Below are positions 16,664 to 24,516 of a stretch of 48,373 nt of DNA, piece by piece. The DNA is from HGM12587 sp964602445 (GTDB lineage: Bacteria; Bacillota; Clostridia; Lachnospirales; Lachnospiraceae), in contig CAZRQV010000015.1 of the NCBI GenBank assembly GCA_964602445.1, forward strand, positions 1-48,373, read 5' to 3'. The notes under the pieces are model-generated. The model searched no databases. It was not told where the DNA came from and saw only the letters and a program-made list of their open reading frames with translations. Within the stretch, counting starts at the first letter, position 1, and each line of letters opens with the position of its first letter. Both the position numbers and the translations under genes were made by a program.

Positions 16664-16722
16664 TTGACAGATAGGTCTAAAAAACATAGACTAGCAGTAT
16701 AAAGGTTTATAAAATTTAGACC
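16664..16722 (+). promoter_or_regulatory. blaI-type promoter and operator
   Basis: TTGACA (16664-16669), a 17-bp spacer and TAGACT (16687-16692) form the promoter. The -10 is also the right arm of an inverted repeat with GGTCTA (16674-16679). A third half-site, TAGACC (16717-16722), is a perfect complement of GGTCTA. Repeated GTCTA/TAGAC half-sites around the promoter of a blaI gene are what autorepression by a BlaI dimer would need. Confidence 0.7.
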
Positions 16723-16736
16723 AAGGAGGATTTGAT

Positions 16737-17099
16737 ATGCTTGTATATCTTATGACGGAAGCAGAACAGCAGTTGGCACAGATCATCTGGGATCATGAGC
16801 CGATGGGCAGTGGTCAGTTAGTGAAACTGGCGGCAGAGCAGCTGAACTGGAAAAAATCGACAACCTATACGGTACTGCGTAAATTATGTGATCAGGGGAT
16901 TTTCAAAAATGAAGGAGCGATAGTGACTTCTCTGATGAATCAGGAGGAGTATGCCCGAAGAAAAGGAGAGCGTTATCTGGAAGAAAACTATGAAGGTTCC
17001 ATGCCGAAATTTGTAGCAGCTTTTTTAAATAAGCATAAATTAAGCCGCAGGGAGATTGAAGAACTGGCACAAATGATCGAAGATTACAAGGAGGAATAG
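16737..17099 (+). CDS. BlaI/MecI/CopY family transcriptional repressor
   Basis: The 120-residue protein is a winged-helix repressor of the BlaI type. It begins MTEAEQQLAQIIWDHEP; the recognition-helix region NWKKSTTYTVLRKLCDQG is at about 38-55; a C-terminal helix for dimerisation follows. These repressors bind promoter inverted repeats and are cleaved when a partner M56 membrane peptidase is activated. The partner is encoded 3 bp downstream. AAGGAGG at 16723 supports ATG 16737; an ATG five codons later is a weaker option. It probably represses its own operon through the TAGAC half-sites. Confidence 0.9.
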   Translation: MLVYLMTEAEQQLAQIIWDHEPMGSGQLVKLAAEQLNWKKSTTYTVLRKLCDQGIFKNEGAIVTSLMNQEEYARRKGERYLEENYEGSMPKFVAAFLNKHKLSRREIEELAQMIEDYKEE

Positions 17100-17102
17100 A
17101 CA

Positions 17103-20087
17103 GTGATCGGAGTTATGTTTGCAAAGGTGCTGCAGTTAAGTCTGCTTAGCTGTTATATTTTCGGGATTATTTGGCTTGTCCGTCTGTTTTTGCGAAAGAT
17201 TGGGCGGAAATATTGTTATTATTTATGGATGATCCTGTTTTTAAATTTGTGTATTCCGGTTTCGGTGTCCGGCAGCTTCAGTCTGATTCCTAAGATGCTG
17301 CAGGAGCAGGCGATGCAGATGGAGTCTCGTTTCGACGAAAATGATCCACCGGAAAAGTCCATGGAATCAGAAAAGATTCTGATGCTTCATCATATGAATA
17401 TGACGGAATATGATCGAAGTGTGTTTGAAACACCTGTCAGGGAAACGACTGGTTCGGCAAAAGATCAGGAAGTGGCAGTACAGAGAAAACAGTTTTCTTG
17501 GGAACAGGTACTTCCTTGGGCAGAGAAGGTTTGGGTGCTTGGAATTTTCGGTTTTGGTCTGTATAGTCTGAGTGTTTCGCTGCGATTTCAGTATCGGCTG
17601 AAAAAATCAAAAAAATGTAATGCAGATCGGAAGACCGGGATTATCGAAGTAAACCGTTTGTCGTCTCCGTTTGTATGGGGAATCTTTTCGCCGAAAATCT
17701 ATCTTCCGGCGAATATGGAAGAAGAGGAGAGAAGCTATGTGCTTCTGCATGAGGAATATCATCGGAAAAGAAAAGATCATCTTGTGAAATTTCTGCTTTA
17801 TGGGATTACCATTGTTTATTGGTTTCATCCGCTGGTATGGATTGCTTATCATTTGTGCTGTAAGGATATGGAGATTTCCTGTGATGAAGCGGTATTGGAG
17901 CATTCAGAGAAAAATATCCGGAAAGCGTATGCCAGAAGTTTGCTGAAATTTGCGGCAAAACAGAATCATTATGTATTTACGCCGTTGACCTTTGGAGAGC
18001 CTTCGGTGCGTTCCAGAATTGAAAGTGTCTTAAAATATAGAAAAAAAGGGGTGTTTTTATCTGCAGTTGCGGTACTTTTGCTCATTGTAACGGGTGTTGG
18101 ACTGCTGTCACGTCCGAAAACAGCCCATCAGGAATCGTTATCAGAGGGAAAAGCAAATACAGAACTATCAGATTCCCTAAAGCTGACGGTTGCTAATCAG
18201 GGCGGTCAGATCATTCAGATTGGAAGCAATCTGTATTATGATGAAGGCAGCAGACTTTATTCAGACGGAAGATATCTTTATGGAACTGCGGTTTATGAAG
18301 ACGGTTCGCCATCAGCCATTTATCGCCATGAATTAGACGGAAGCGGTTTTAAGCGGCTGGCAGAGGGAGAAATTATAGGAATCAGCAGTGATCGAAAGGA
18401 ACTGTATTGTCTGTCAGGAAAAACGTCTGAGGAGGATTCAGAGGAGCTTTCGGTTTCGGTAGAGGCGATTTTGCTGGATACCGAAGAAGTCTGCAGTCTT
18501 TTGGTCATTGATGATGTTTCTTTGGAACAGATTTCCTGTACTTATGCAGATGAAGATGGATTTTTATTTTCCGCCGGTACTTATGAAGGCAGTGCCGGAT
18601 ATTATCAGGGGGCATTTTATTATGCAGATTTTGAAAAACAGCAGATTATAGAAAATCATCTGACCGATTCTGATTCGTTTATGGTACTGGACGGACAGGT
18701 GTATTATCAGAAATATGATAATTTTGGAGAAGGCGGCAACGATCTTTACCGTACGACATTTGCATTGTCAGACGAAGAATTGATTGCAGAAGAGGAAGAA
18801 CTTTTGGCAATCGATCAGGAAAAGAAACGGCTGATCACGAAAAAGGAGAATGGGATGAATCTTCTTTCTTCTGATGGAAAAGAAAGAGTGCATTTGTTTG
18901 ATGGGGCAGAGGCTATGGAAACGGAACTGATGGCAGAGGATTGGATCAAATTTACAGAGGTAAATGCAGTTCGGAATGAAATTTTTGTGAAAGCCGAGCG
19001 TTGGAGATATGTGGAAGGAAACGGCTGGAGGGACAGTTTACAGGAAGAACAGTATTTTAAGATCAATATGGACGGCGGAGAATATCAGGAATGGAATCCG
19101 CAGCAGCTGGTTGAAGAAGCGGAAATTTCGGAAGAGTTGGAAAATCCGATTCCGGGAACACCGCTTTCAGACCTTTCTTTCTGGGATCTGTCAAATGTTA
19201 AAGATGTAAGAGAAACCTTTTCCCAGATGTCTTATATTCCGAAAGAAGGAGCAGAAAATGAAACCTACCTTTTGGGAAAAACGGAACATTATACCTTGTA
19301 CGGAAAAGGCAGTCAGGATAAACTGTTATTAGAATCAGAGGGAAATTATGCACAAATCCAATATCCGTATACCTCAAATTATATGACACCGTTAGAACTT
19401 TTGGAAACAGATCTGGATAAAGACGGGCAGCAGGAACTGGCGATCAAATTGAATGTAAAACATGGAACCGGAATCTATATCGATACATTTCTTTTGGCAG
19501 ATTTCGGAAAAGACGGTGAATTATATGTATATCAATTTTTGGAGAAAGATTGTACCGAACAGTTTCAGAGTCATCTTTCTTGGGAAGTAAATGAAAGTGG
19601 AGTACAGGCAAAGATTGATGGAAAAAATGCGGGAAGATTTCTTGAAAATGAAAAAGGGATGGATCCATACCGAAGTGTGACCTGTGGTGCTCAACTGAGG
19701 TTCTACTATGAAAATGGTGAGATTACGGTAGGAGCAGAACTACAGTTTTTAAATAATGAAGCAGGCGAATATGGTGGATATTGCGGTTGGAACAGCAATG
19801 ATATTACTGCAGTTGTGAATTGGGATGATGGGCAGTTTGTATTGACGGATTTTTGCAGCAGAAACAGAGAAATGGAACAAATGATTTCAGAACATCTTAA
19901 GGAAAAATATGGAGCGGAGATCATTACAGCGTTTGAATATGATTCTTCAGATATGAATCAGGAAACCATGGATGTTGTTGTGACATTTCGGAAAAATGGA
20001 GCAGGGTTTCATGAAAAAAAGACAGTTCGTGTGAAAAGAATGCCGATAGATGCAGTTTCCGGATGGGAATTTCAGGAAATTTTGTAA
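17103..20087 (+). CDS. BlaR1/MecR1-like M56 family membrane metallopeptidase with long sensor region
   Basis: The protein has 994 residues. The N-terminal 300 form a membrane metalloprotease: helices at about 5-30 and 39-58, a third near 142-160, then the zinc motif HEEYH at 216-220 (HExxH) and EISCDEAVLE at about 257-266. A fourth membrane segment is at about 316-337. The remaining 650 residues lie outside the membrane and do not look like a penicillin-binding domain: no SxxK/SxN/KTG set is evident. Instead there are beta-rich repeats of Tyr-Asp-Gly-type strands, then DLDKDGQQELAIKL, reminiscent of VCBS/FG-GAP-like repeats. The signal sensed is unknown. GTG at 17103 is well placed after AAGGAGG. 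It presumably cleaves the upstream BlaI repressor. Confidence 0.85.
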   Translation: MIGVMFAKVLQLSLLSCYIFGIIWLVRLFLRKIGRKYCYYLWMILFLNLCIPVSVSGSFSLIPKMLQEQAMQMESRFDENDPPEKSMESEKILMLHHMNMTEYDRSVFETPVRETTGSAKDQEVAVQRKQFSWEQVLPWAEKVWVLGIFGFGLYSLSVSLRFQYRLKKSKKCNADRKTGIIEVNRLSSPFVWGIFSPKIYLPANMEEEERSYVLLHEEYHRKRKDHLVKFLLYGITIVYWFHPLVWIAYHLCCKDMEISCDEAVLEHSEKNIRKAYARSLLKFAAKQNHYVFTPLTFGEPSVRSRIESVLKYRKKGVFLSAVAVLLLIVTGVGLLSRPKTAHQESLSEGKANTELSDSLKLTVANQGGQIIQIGSNLYYDEGSRLYSDGRYLYGTAVYEDGSPSAIYRHELDGSGFKRLAEGEIIGISSDRKELYCLSGKTSEEDSEELSVSVEAILLDTEEVCSLLVIDDVSLEQISCTYADEDGFLFSAGTYEGSAGYYQGAFYYADFEKQQIIENHLTDSDSFMVLDGQVYYQKYDNFGEGGNDLYRTTFALSDEELIAEEEELLAIDQEKKRLITKKENGMNLLSSDGKERVHLFDGAEAMETELMAEDWIKFTEVNAVRNEIFVKAERWRYVEGNGWRDSLQEEQYFKINMDGGEYQEWNPQQLVEEAEISEELENPIPGTPLSDLSFWDLSNVKDVRETFSQMSYIPKEGAENETYLLGKTEHYTLYGKGSQDKLLLESEGNYAQIQYPYTSNYMTPLELLETDLDKDGQQELAIKLNVKHGTGIYIDTFLLADFGKDGELYVYQFLEKDCTEQFQSHLSWEVNESGVQAKIDGKNAGRFLENEKGMDPYRSVTCGAQLRFYYENGEITVGAELQFLNNEAGEYGGYCGWNSNDITAVVNWDDGQFVLTDFCSRNREMEQMISEHLKEKYGAEIITAFEYDSSDMNQETMDVVVTFRKNGAGFHEKKTVRVKRMPIDAVSGWEFQEIL

Positions 20088-20158
20088 ATTCTCAGGGAAT
20101 GTCGTGTTGATTTCGTTCGAATTATGCTAGCGTAGGTTATAGAAAAGGAGGAAACCAT

Positions 20159-20473
20159 ATGTTATTAGATCAGGAAAGGATTGGTGGCTTTATGGCAGAG
20201 TTAAGGAAAACCAAAAACATGACATAGGAGCAGCTGGAAGAAAAACTTGGCGTAAGCAATCGCAGCATTTCCAGATGGGAGAACGGAAAGACGATGCCGG
20301 ATCTTTCTATGCTTCCGCTGATCGGAGAAGAGTTCGGTGTCAGTATTTCGGAACTTTTAGAAGGAAAATGTAAAGAAAATGGAGAAGACTTCAAAAAAAG
20401 TGCGGCGCTGCTGATGGAATTATCCTATGAGGAAAAAGAAGAAAATCAAAGAAGGTTAGTCTTTATTTTTTGA
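20159..20473 (+). pseudogene. XRE-type regulator interrupted by in-frame TAG
   Basis: Starting at ATG 20159, after AAAAGGAGG, the frame reads a helix-turn-helix of the XRE/Cro type: LDQERIGGFMAELRKTKNMT, a TAG stop at 20225-20227, then EQLEEKLGVSNRSISRWENG and KTMPDLSMLPLIGEEFGVSI. Related proteins have Gln at this position (MTQEQL), so TAG probably arose from CAG by one C-to-T change. The recognition helix lies after the stop. The frame ends at TGA 20471-20473, and the +1 frame continues with a membrane segment, suggesting a second lesion (frameshift near 20445-20460) in a once longer gene. Read-through is not excluded but nothing supports it. Confidence 0.75.
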
Positions 20474-21087
20474 TGGGGCTGTTATGTATTGCAGTTGCTG
20501 TGCTTCACAGTCTGTATGGCATTCTGGAGTTTTCGAAAAAGCCGGAACAGCTTTCCCTTGTATGTCTGTTGCTTGGAATCGGTTTTGAGGCAGCTGGTTT
20601 TTACTGCAACAGCAAGGATCGGAAATATTCACCGAGAGAGATTGAAATCTTGTCAGAAAAGGATCCGGAGATAAAAATGAAGACAGCAGAAGAAATGCTG
20701 CAGTTTGCCAGAAAGTATCAGAAGGCAGAGTTTAAACAGTATGAAAAGGCATTTCAAACGATCGAAGAACTGCTGCCGGCAGATGAAACGGTTGAGTTTG
20801 CAATGGTGGCAGATGAATTTACCGTTAACGAAATGTCCGGAGGACTGTGGCATCTTGGAATTGCTGTTACAAAAGAGAATATCTTGATCGCGGGAGAAAA
20901 GATTACAGGACGAGTGATGGTTCGTTATGGTACAGAAGAGATTTCATTAAAAGAAATCAAATATATCGGATTAGAAGGAAGAATGATTGTGATCCGGACG
21001 GAAAAAAATGAAATTAAGCTCCACGGGGAAAACTTGAACGGGGTTCTGAAAAAGTTTCAGGAATCTTGTATGTCAGAACTCGTATAA
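20473..21087 (+). pseudogene. Membrane and PH-like domain part of the broken XRE gene (or independent gene)
   Basis: The 204-residue frame opens with two hydrophobic stretches (MGLLCIAVAVLHSLYGI and LVCLLLGIGFEAAGFY), then a charged helix. It ends with a small beta-rich module of PH-like (bPH/YokE-like) appearance: LGIAVTKENILIAGEKI and ISLKEIKYIGLEGR. Upstream of 20473 the same frame reads KKVSLYFL, a natural lead into the membrane helix with no stop between, so it was probably fused to the XRE part before a frameshift. It could still be made alone: ATG 20473 overlaps the preceding TGA, but no good ribosome site is visible. Function is unknown. Confidence 0.5.
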
Positions 21088-21185
21088 ATAGGAGTCTTTA
21101 CTTCCCAATATCGGGCAGAAGGAATTTCGAAAATCTAAATAATTTCCTAAGATTTTTTATAAATCCTTCAAAAAATGAACAAACT

Positions 21186-21214
21186 TTGGACACAATTAAT
21201 TGTTATATTATAAC
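21186..21214 (+). promoter_or_regulatory. Promoter of a possible small RNA
   Basis: TTGGAC (21186-21191), a 17-bp spacer and TATAAC (21209-21214) lie in the gap between the broken XRE gene and the convergent tgt gene, pointing at no open frame. Confidence 0.4.
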
Positions 21215-21220
21215 CGTAGC

Positions 21221-21375
21221 AAATACATCAGTATTTCATTCATAACACTTGGCGGGTGAAATGCCCGCCACTCCCTCGATTTATAAATGATGAAAATCAT
21301 TTGACGATATTTGAATTTTCTAATCTCCCTCTCCTTTTTTAGAAAAACCACCGCATTTGCGGTGGTTTTTCTAAG
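21221..21375 (+). ncRNA. Candidate small RNA of about 155 nt
   Basis: Between the putative promoter and a strong terminator there is no plausible gene. The stretch contains a 7-bp hairpin TGGCGGG/CCCGCCA (21249-21269) and two C/U-rich single-strand stretches, CTCCCTC (21270-21276) and TCTCCCTCTCC (21324-21334). These resemble anti-Shine-Dalgarno seeds of trans-acting small RNAs. The terminator at 21341-21372 would give the 3' end. This is a prediction from layout only. The rest of 21088-21185 is AT-rich and shows nothing. Confidence 0.35.
21341..21372. terminator. Bidirectional intrinsic terminator
   Basis: AGAAAAACCACCGC (21341-21354) pairs over 14 bp with GCGGTGGTTTTTCT (21359-21372) around ATTT. 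T-tracts on both sides end tgt on the minus strand and any plus-strand transcript. Confidence 0.88.
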
Positions 21376-21412
21376 TTTCGGAAGGAATATTTGCTTTTTC
21401 ATTCTGACAAGT

Positions 21413-22543
21413 TTATTTATTTTCTTCCATTCCGGCAAGTTTCTGTTTTTTGTATTCGGCAAATCTGCCTTCATCTAAAGCATCTCGGATCTCTTCCATC
21501 ATATGGTTATAGAAATAAAGATTATGCAGTACACAGAGTCTCATGCCAAGCATTTCTTTTGCTTTTAAAAGATGTCTGATGTATGCACGGGAGTAGCGGC
21601 GGCATGCAGGGCACTGGCAGCCTTCTTCAATCGGTCTGTCATCCAGTTCAAATTTGGCATTGAACAGATTTAATTTTCCCTGGTTTGTATAAACGTGTCC
21701 GTGACGGCCGTTACGGCTTGGGTATACACAGTCGAAGAAATCAACGCCTCGTTCTACGGCTTCTAAAATGTTCTGCGGTGTACCGACACCCATCAGATAA
21801 GTTGGTTTTTCAATCGGAAGATATGGAACGGTTGCTTCGATAATGCGGTACATATCTTCGTGGCTTTCTCCTACAGCAAGTCCGCCAAGTGCGTAGCCGT
21901 CCAGATCCATTTCTGAAATTCGTTTTGCGTGTTCGATACGCACGTCTTCTAAAATTCCGCCCTGGTTGATTCCGAAGAGCATCTGATGTCGGTTGATGGT
22001 ATCATCCAAACTGTTTAAGCGGGCCATTTCTGCTTTACAGCGTGCAAGCCAGCGGGTAGTGCGGGCTACAGAATTTTCAATATAGCTGCGTTCTGCTACA
22101 CTGCTTGGGCATTCGTCAAATGCCATGGCGATGGTAGAACCCAGATTAGACTGGATCTGCATACTTTCTTCCGGTCCCATAAAGATTTTTCTTCCGTCGA
22201 TATGAGAGTTAAAGTAAACACCTTCTTCTTTGATCTTTCGCATTTTCGCAAGGGAAAATACCTGAAATCCGCCAGAATCTGTAAGAATCGGTCTTTCCCA
22301 GTTCATAAATTTGTGAAGTCCGCCAAGCTGCTTGATCAGCTGATCGCCCGGACGGACATGTAAGTGATAAGTATTGGAAAGCTCTACCTGACAGCCGATG
22401 GATTCCAGATCCTCGGTAGATACAGCACCTTTGATCGCTGCAACGGTTCCTACATTCATAAAAACAGGTGTCTGGATCACGCCGTGAACCGTATGAAATT
22501 CACCACGTTTGGCCATTCCTTCTCTTTTAATAAGTTTGTACAT
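21413..22543 (-). CDS. tgt: Queuine tRNA-ribosyltransferase (tRNA-guanine transglycosylase)
   Basis: Tgt exchanges the guanine at tRNA position 34 for preQ1 on the way to queuosine. The 376-residue protein shows the catalytic-base segment LTDSGGFQVFSL, the substrate-pocket motifs GINQGG and ALGGLAVGE, and the nucleophile-region segment FDCVYPSRNGRHG. The C-terminal zinc site appears as CQCPACRRYSRAYIRHL followed by VLHNLYFY. Length and order match the bacterial enzyme. It is usually next to queA and yajC; here it stands alone on the minus strand, with aroC between it and yajC. Its promoter is back-to-back with that of aroC. Confidence 0.95.
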   Translation of the reverse strand: MYKLIKREGMAKRGEFHTVHGVIQTPVFMNVGTVAAIKGAVSTEDLESIGCQVELSNTYHLHVRPGDQLIKQLGGLHKFMNWERPILTDSGGFQVFSLAKMRKIKEEGVYFNSHIDGRKIFMGPEESMQIQSNLGSTIAMAFDECPSSVAERSYIENSVARTTRWLARCKAEMARLNSLDDTINRHQMLFGINQGGILEDVRIEHAKRISEMDLDGYALGGLAVGESHEDMYRIIEATVPYLPIEKPTYLMGVGTPQNILEAVERGVDFFDCVYPSRNGRHGHVYTNQGKLNLFNAKFELDDRPIEEGCQCPACRRYSRAYIRHLLKAKEMLGMRLCVLHNLYFYNHMMEEIRDALDEGRFAEYKKQKLAGMEENK

Positions 22544-22559
22544 TTGAAATCTCCTGATT

Positions 22560-22614
22560 ATTATAATGGAATCTTATTTCGTTCTTGAACTGTAAACATA
22601 TGAAATGTTATAAT
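22560..22614. promoter_or_regulatory. Divergent tgt/aroC promoters sharing one -35 region
   Basis: On the plus strand TTGAAC (22585-22590) is followed after 18 bp by TATAAT (22609-22614). On the minus strand TTCAAG (22589-22584) is followed after 18 bp by TATAAT (22565-22560). The two -35 boxes overlap within the palindrome GTTCTTGAAC, so the arrangement is symmetrical and only one polymerase can bind at a time. Confidence 0.65.
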
Positions 22615-22674
22615 TCTAATTTAGTATAAGTGAAAGAGACATTTTCGTCAATCGAAAGAAAAGAGGAAATGATT

Positions 22675-23808
22675 ATGGCAGCAGGTTCAGGAATTGGAAC
22701 TATTTTCAGAATTACCACATGGGGAGAATCCCATGGAAAGGGAGTGGGCGTTGTCGTAGATGGCTGTCCTGCAGGTCTGGAATTGTGCGAGGAAGATATT
22801 CAAAAATATTTAGATCGCAGAAAACCGGGCACTTCCCGTTTTACAACCCCTCGAAAAGAGGAGGATTGTGTAGAAATCTTATCTGGAGTATTTGAAGGAC
22901 GAACGACAGGAACACCGATTTCCATGGTCGTTTTCAATAAAACCCAGAGGAGCAGAGATTACAGTGAGATTGCTTCTTATTACAGACCGGGACACGCAGA
23001 TTATACCTATGACTGCAAATATGGTTTTCGCGATTATACAGGCGGAGGACGTTCCTCAGGACGTGAGACCATCGGCAGGGTGGCTGCCGGAGCCATTGCA
23101 GCGAAACTTTTAAAGGAAATGGGGATTACGATCAGTGCCTATACAAAGTCCATTGGACCGGTAACGATTTCACAGGATCGTTTTGATCTGGAACAGCGTT
23201 TTTGTAATGAAGTCTGTATGCCGGATGAAGCGGCGGCGAAAGAAGCAGCAGATTATCTGGACATATGTATGAAAGCAGAAAATTCCTCCGGCGGAGTGAT
23301 CGAATGCAGGATAGAAGGTGTTCCGGCAGGCTTAGGGGAACCTTGTTTTGAAAAACTCAGTGCCAATCTGGGAAAAGCAGTGCTTTCTATCGGAGCGGTC
23401 AAAGGGTTTGAAATCGGTGATGGATTTTCAGTGGCAGAAGCAACAGGGCTGACGAACAATGATTCTTTTTATTATAATGAAGATGGCAAGATATTGAAAA
23501 AGACGAATCATGCAGGTGGGATTCTTGGCGGAATTTCGGACGGAAGTGAGATTATTTTCCGTGCAGCGGTAAAACCGACACCGTCAATCCATGCTGCACA
23601 GGACACCGTGAATCGATCAGGAGAAAATATTTCGGTCAATATCAAAGGCAGACATGATCCGGTGATCGTTCCACGCGCTGTGGTCGTCGTCGAATGTATG
23701 GCAGCGATCACAGTGCTGGATGCGCTTTTGGTAAATATGAGTTCCCGTGTAGATCAGATCAAGAGATTTTATCAAACAGAATCCGTTTCCGGAGAGACGA
23801 TGGAATAA
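22675..23808 (+). CDS. aroC: Chorismate synthase
   Basis: AroC converts EPSP to chorismate, the last step of the shikimate pathway, using reduced FMN. The 377-residue protein has GTIFRITTWGESHGKGVG at the N-terminus (family signature 1), RSSGRETIGRVAAGAIA around 131-147 (signature 2, FMN-binding) and the C-terminal RHDPVIVPRAVVVVE. GAGG lies at the right distance from ATG 22675; upstream codons in the frame (to 22630) and an ATG at 22669 lack a spaced ribosome site. It is a single gene followed by the yajC promoter; no other shikimate gene is nearby. Confidence 0.95.
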   Translation: MAAGSGIGTIFRITTWGESHGKGVGVVVDGCPAGLELCEEDIQKYLDRRKPGTSRFTTPRKEEDCVEILSGVFEGRTTGTPISMVVFNKTQRSRDYSEIASYYRPGHADYTYDCKYGFRDYTGGGRSSGRETIGRVAAGAIAAKLLKEMGITISAYTKSIGPVTISQDRFDLEQRFCNEVCMPDEAAAKEAADYLDICMKAENSSGGVIECRIEGVPAGLGEPCFEKLSANLGKAVLSIGAVKGFEIGDGFSVAEATGLTNNDSFYYNEDGKILKKTNHAGGILGGISDGSEIIFRAAVKPTPSIHAAQDTVNRSGENISVNIKGRHDPVIVPRAVVVVECMAAITVLDALLVNMSSRVDQIKRFYQTESVSGETME

Positions 23809-23857
23809 AAAAGAATTATAAAAATAAAAGCACAAAAATAAAAAAATTCTAAAGTGC

Positions 23858-23886
23858 TTGCCGAAAATAAGTTTCTCATGTAGAAT
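23858..23886 (+). promoter_or_regulatory. yajC promoter
   Basis: TTGCCG (23858-23863), 17-bp spacer, TAGAAT (23881-23886), 43 bp before the start codon. Confidence 0.65.
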
Positions 23887-23928
23887 AAGAGAAGTTTATG
23901 CTATTTAGTAAAATTTGGAGGAATCAGT

Positions 23929-24228
23929 ATGAATTTATTAGCAACAGCAGAAACAAGCGGAAGCTGGATCATTTTAATTGCATATGTTGTAATTTTTGGT
24001 GCATTTATGTACTTTGTAGCGATCAGACCGCAGAAAAAAGAACAGAAAAGAGTTACAGCCATGTTAGCAGATATGGCAATCGGTGATGCAGTCGTAACAA
24101 CCAGCGGTTTCTATGGAATCGTAATCGACATCACAGAAGAAGATGTGATCGTAGAATTCGGTAATAACAAAAACTGCCGTATTCCGATGAAAAAAGAAGC
24201 AATCGCTGCAGTAGAAAAAGCAGAATAA
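23929..24228 (+). CDS. yajC: Preprotein translocase subunit YajC
   Basis: YajC is a small accessory membrane protein of the Sec translocase, often associated with SecDF. The 99-residue protein has one membrane helix (about residues 12-30) ending in the family mark FVAIRPQKKEQKR. The cytoplasmic domain follows with MAIGDAVVTTSGFYGIV and a short acidic tail. TTGGAGG precedes the ATG. Unlike the common tgt-yajC-secDF order, it stands alone with its own promoter and terminator. Confidence 0.92.
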   Translation: MNLLATAETSGSWIILIAYVVIFGAFMYFVAIRPQKKEQKRVTAMLADMAIGDAVVTTSGFYGIVIDITEEDVIVEFGNNKNCRIPMKKEAIAAVEKAE

Positions 24229-24238
24229 TTGTGCCTTG

Positions 24239-24269
24239 AGGGAAGAGTGTGTAACTCTTCTCTTTTTTT
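24239..24269 (+). terminator. Intrinsic terminator after yajC
   Basis: AGGGAAGAG pairs with CTCTTCTCT over 9 bp (one G-T) around a 7-nt loop, followed by seven T residues. Confidence 0.85.
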
Positions 24270-24417
24270 GTAGGGCGGACTTTGCTGCGTTATTACATAG
24301 AAGTAAGGAACGTTCCCACTTTGTTCCAAAAGCGAACAGAAGCAGTTGTAGAATCCTTTTATTGAATTTCTTCCTTTTTAAGATATTGTTAAAAAAATAA
24401 CAAAATACTTTGGGGGG

Positions 24418-24458
24418 TTGCAATATTAAAGTGAATGGGATATAGTGGATATAATATC
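24418..24458 (+). promoter_or_regulatory. leuB operon promoter with tandem -10 repeats
   Basis: TTGCAA (24418-24423) is 17 bp from TATAGT (24441-24446). The -10 lies in a tandem repeat GGATATAGT/GGATATAAT (24438-24455), so a second, better -10 (TATAAT) follows 9 bp later at non-standard spacing. No T-box or leader-peptide features are visible in the roughly 60-nt leader. Upstream, a perfect GGAACGTTCC palindrome (24307-24316) could be a protein site. Confidence 0.55.
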
Positions 24459-24516
24459 TAAAAAATTAAGTTACCGGATGATAAAACGTTAGCAGGAAAC
24501 ATGAGGAGATGGAAAA

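Noticed and set aside
20225..20227. TAG as a recoded (pyrrolysine or suppressor) codon
   Set aside because: There is one isolated TAG in a gene that also seems frameshifted, and no pyl genes or suppressor tRNA are in view. Simple decay is a better explanation.
24270..24516. T-box or leader-peptide attenuator upstream of leuB
   Set aside because: No T-box core (TGGNACCGCG-like), no Leu/Val-rich short peptide and no terminator lie between promoter and gene.
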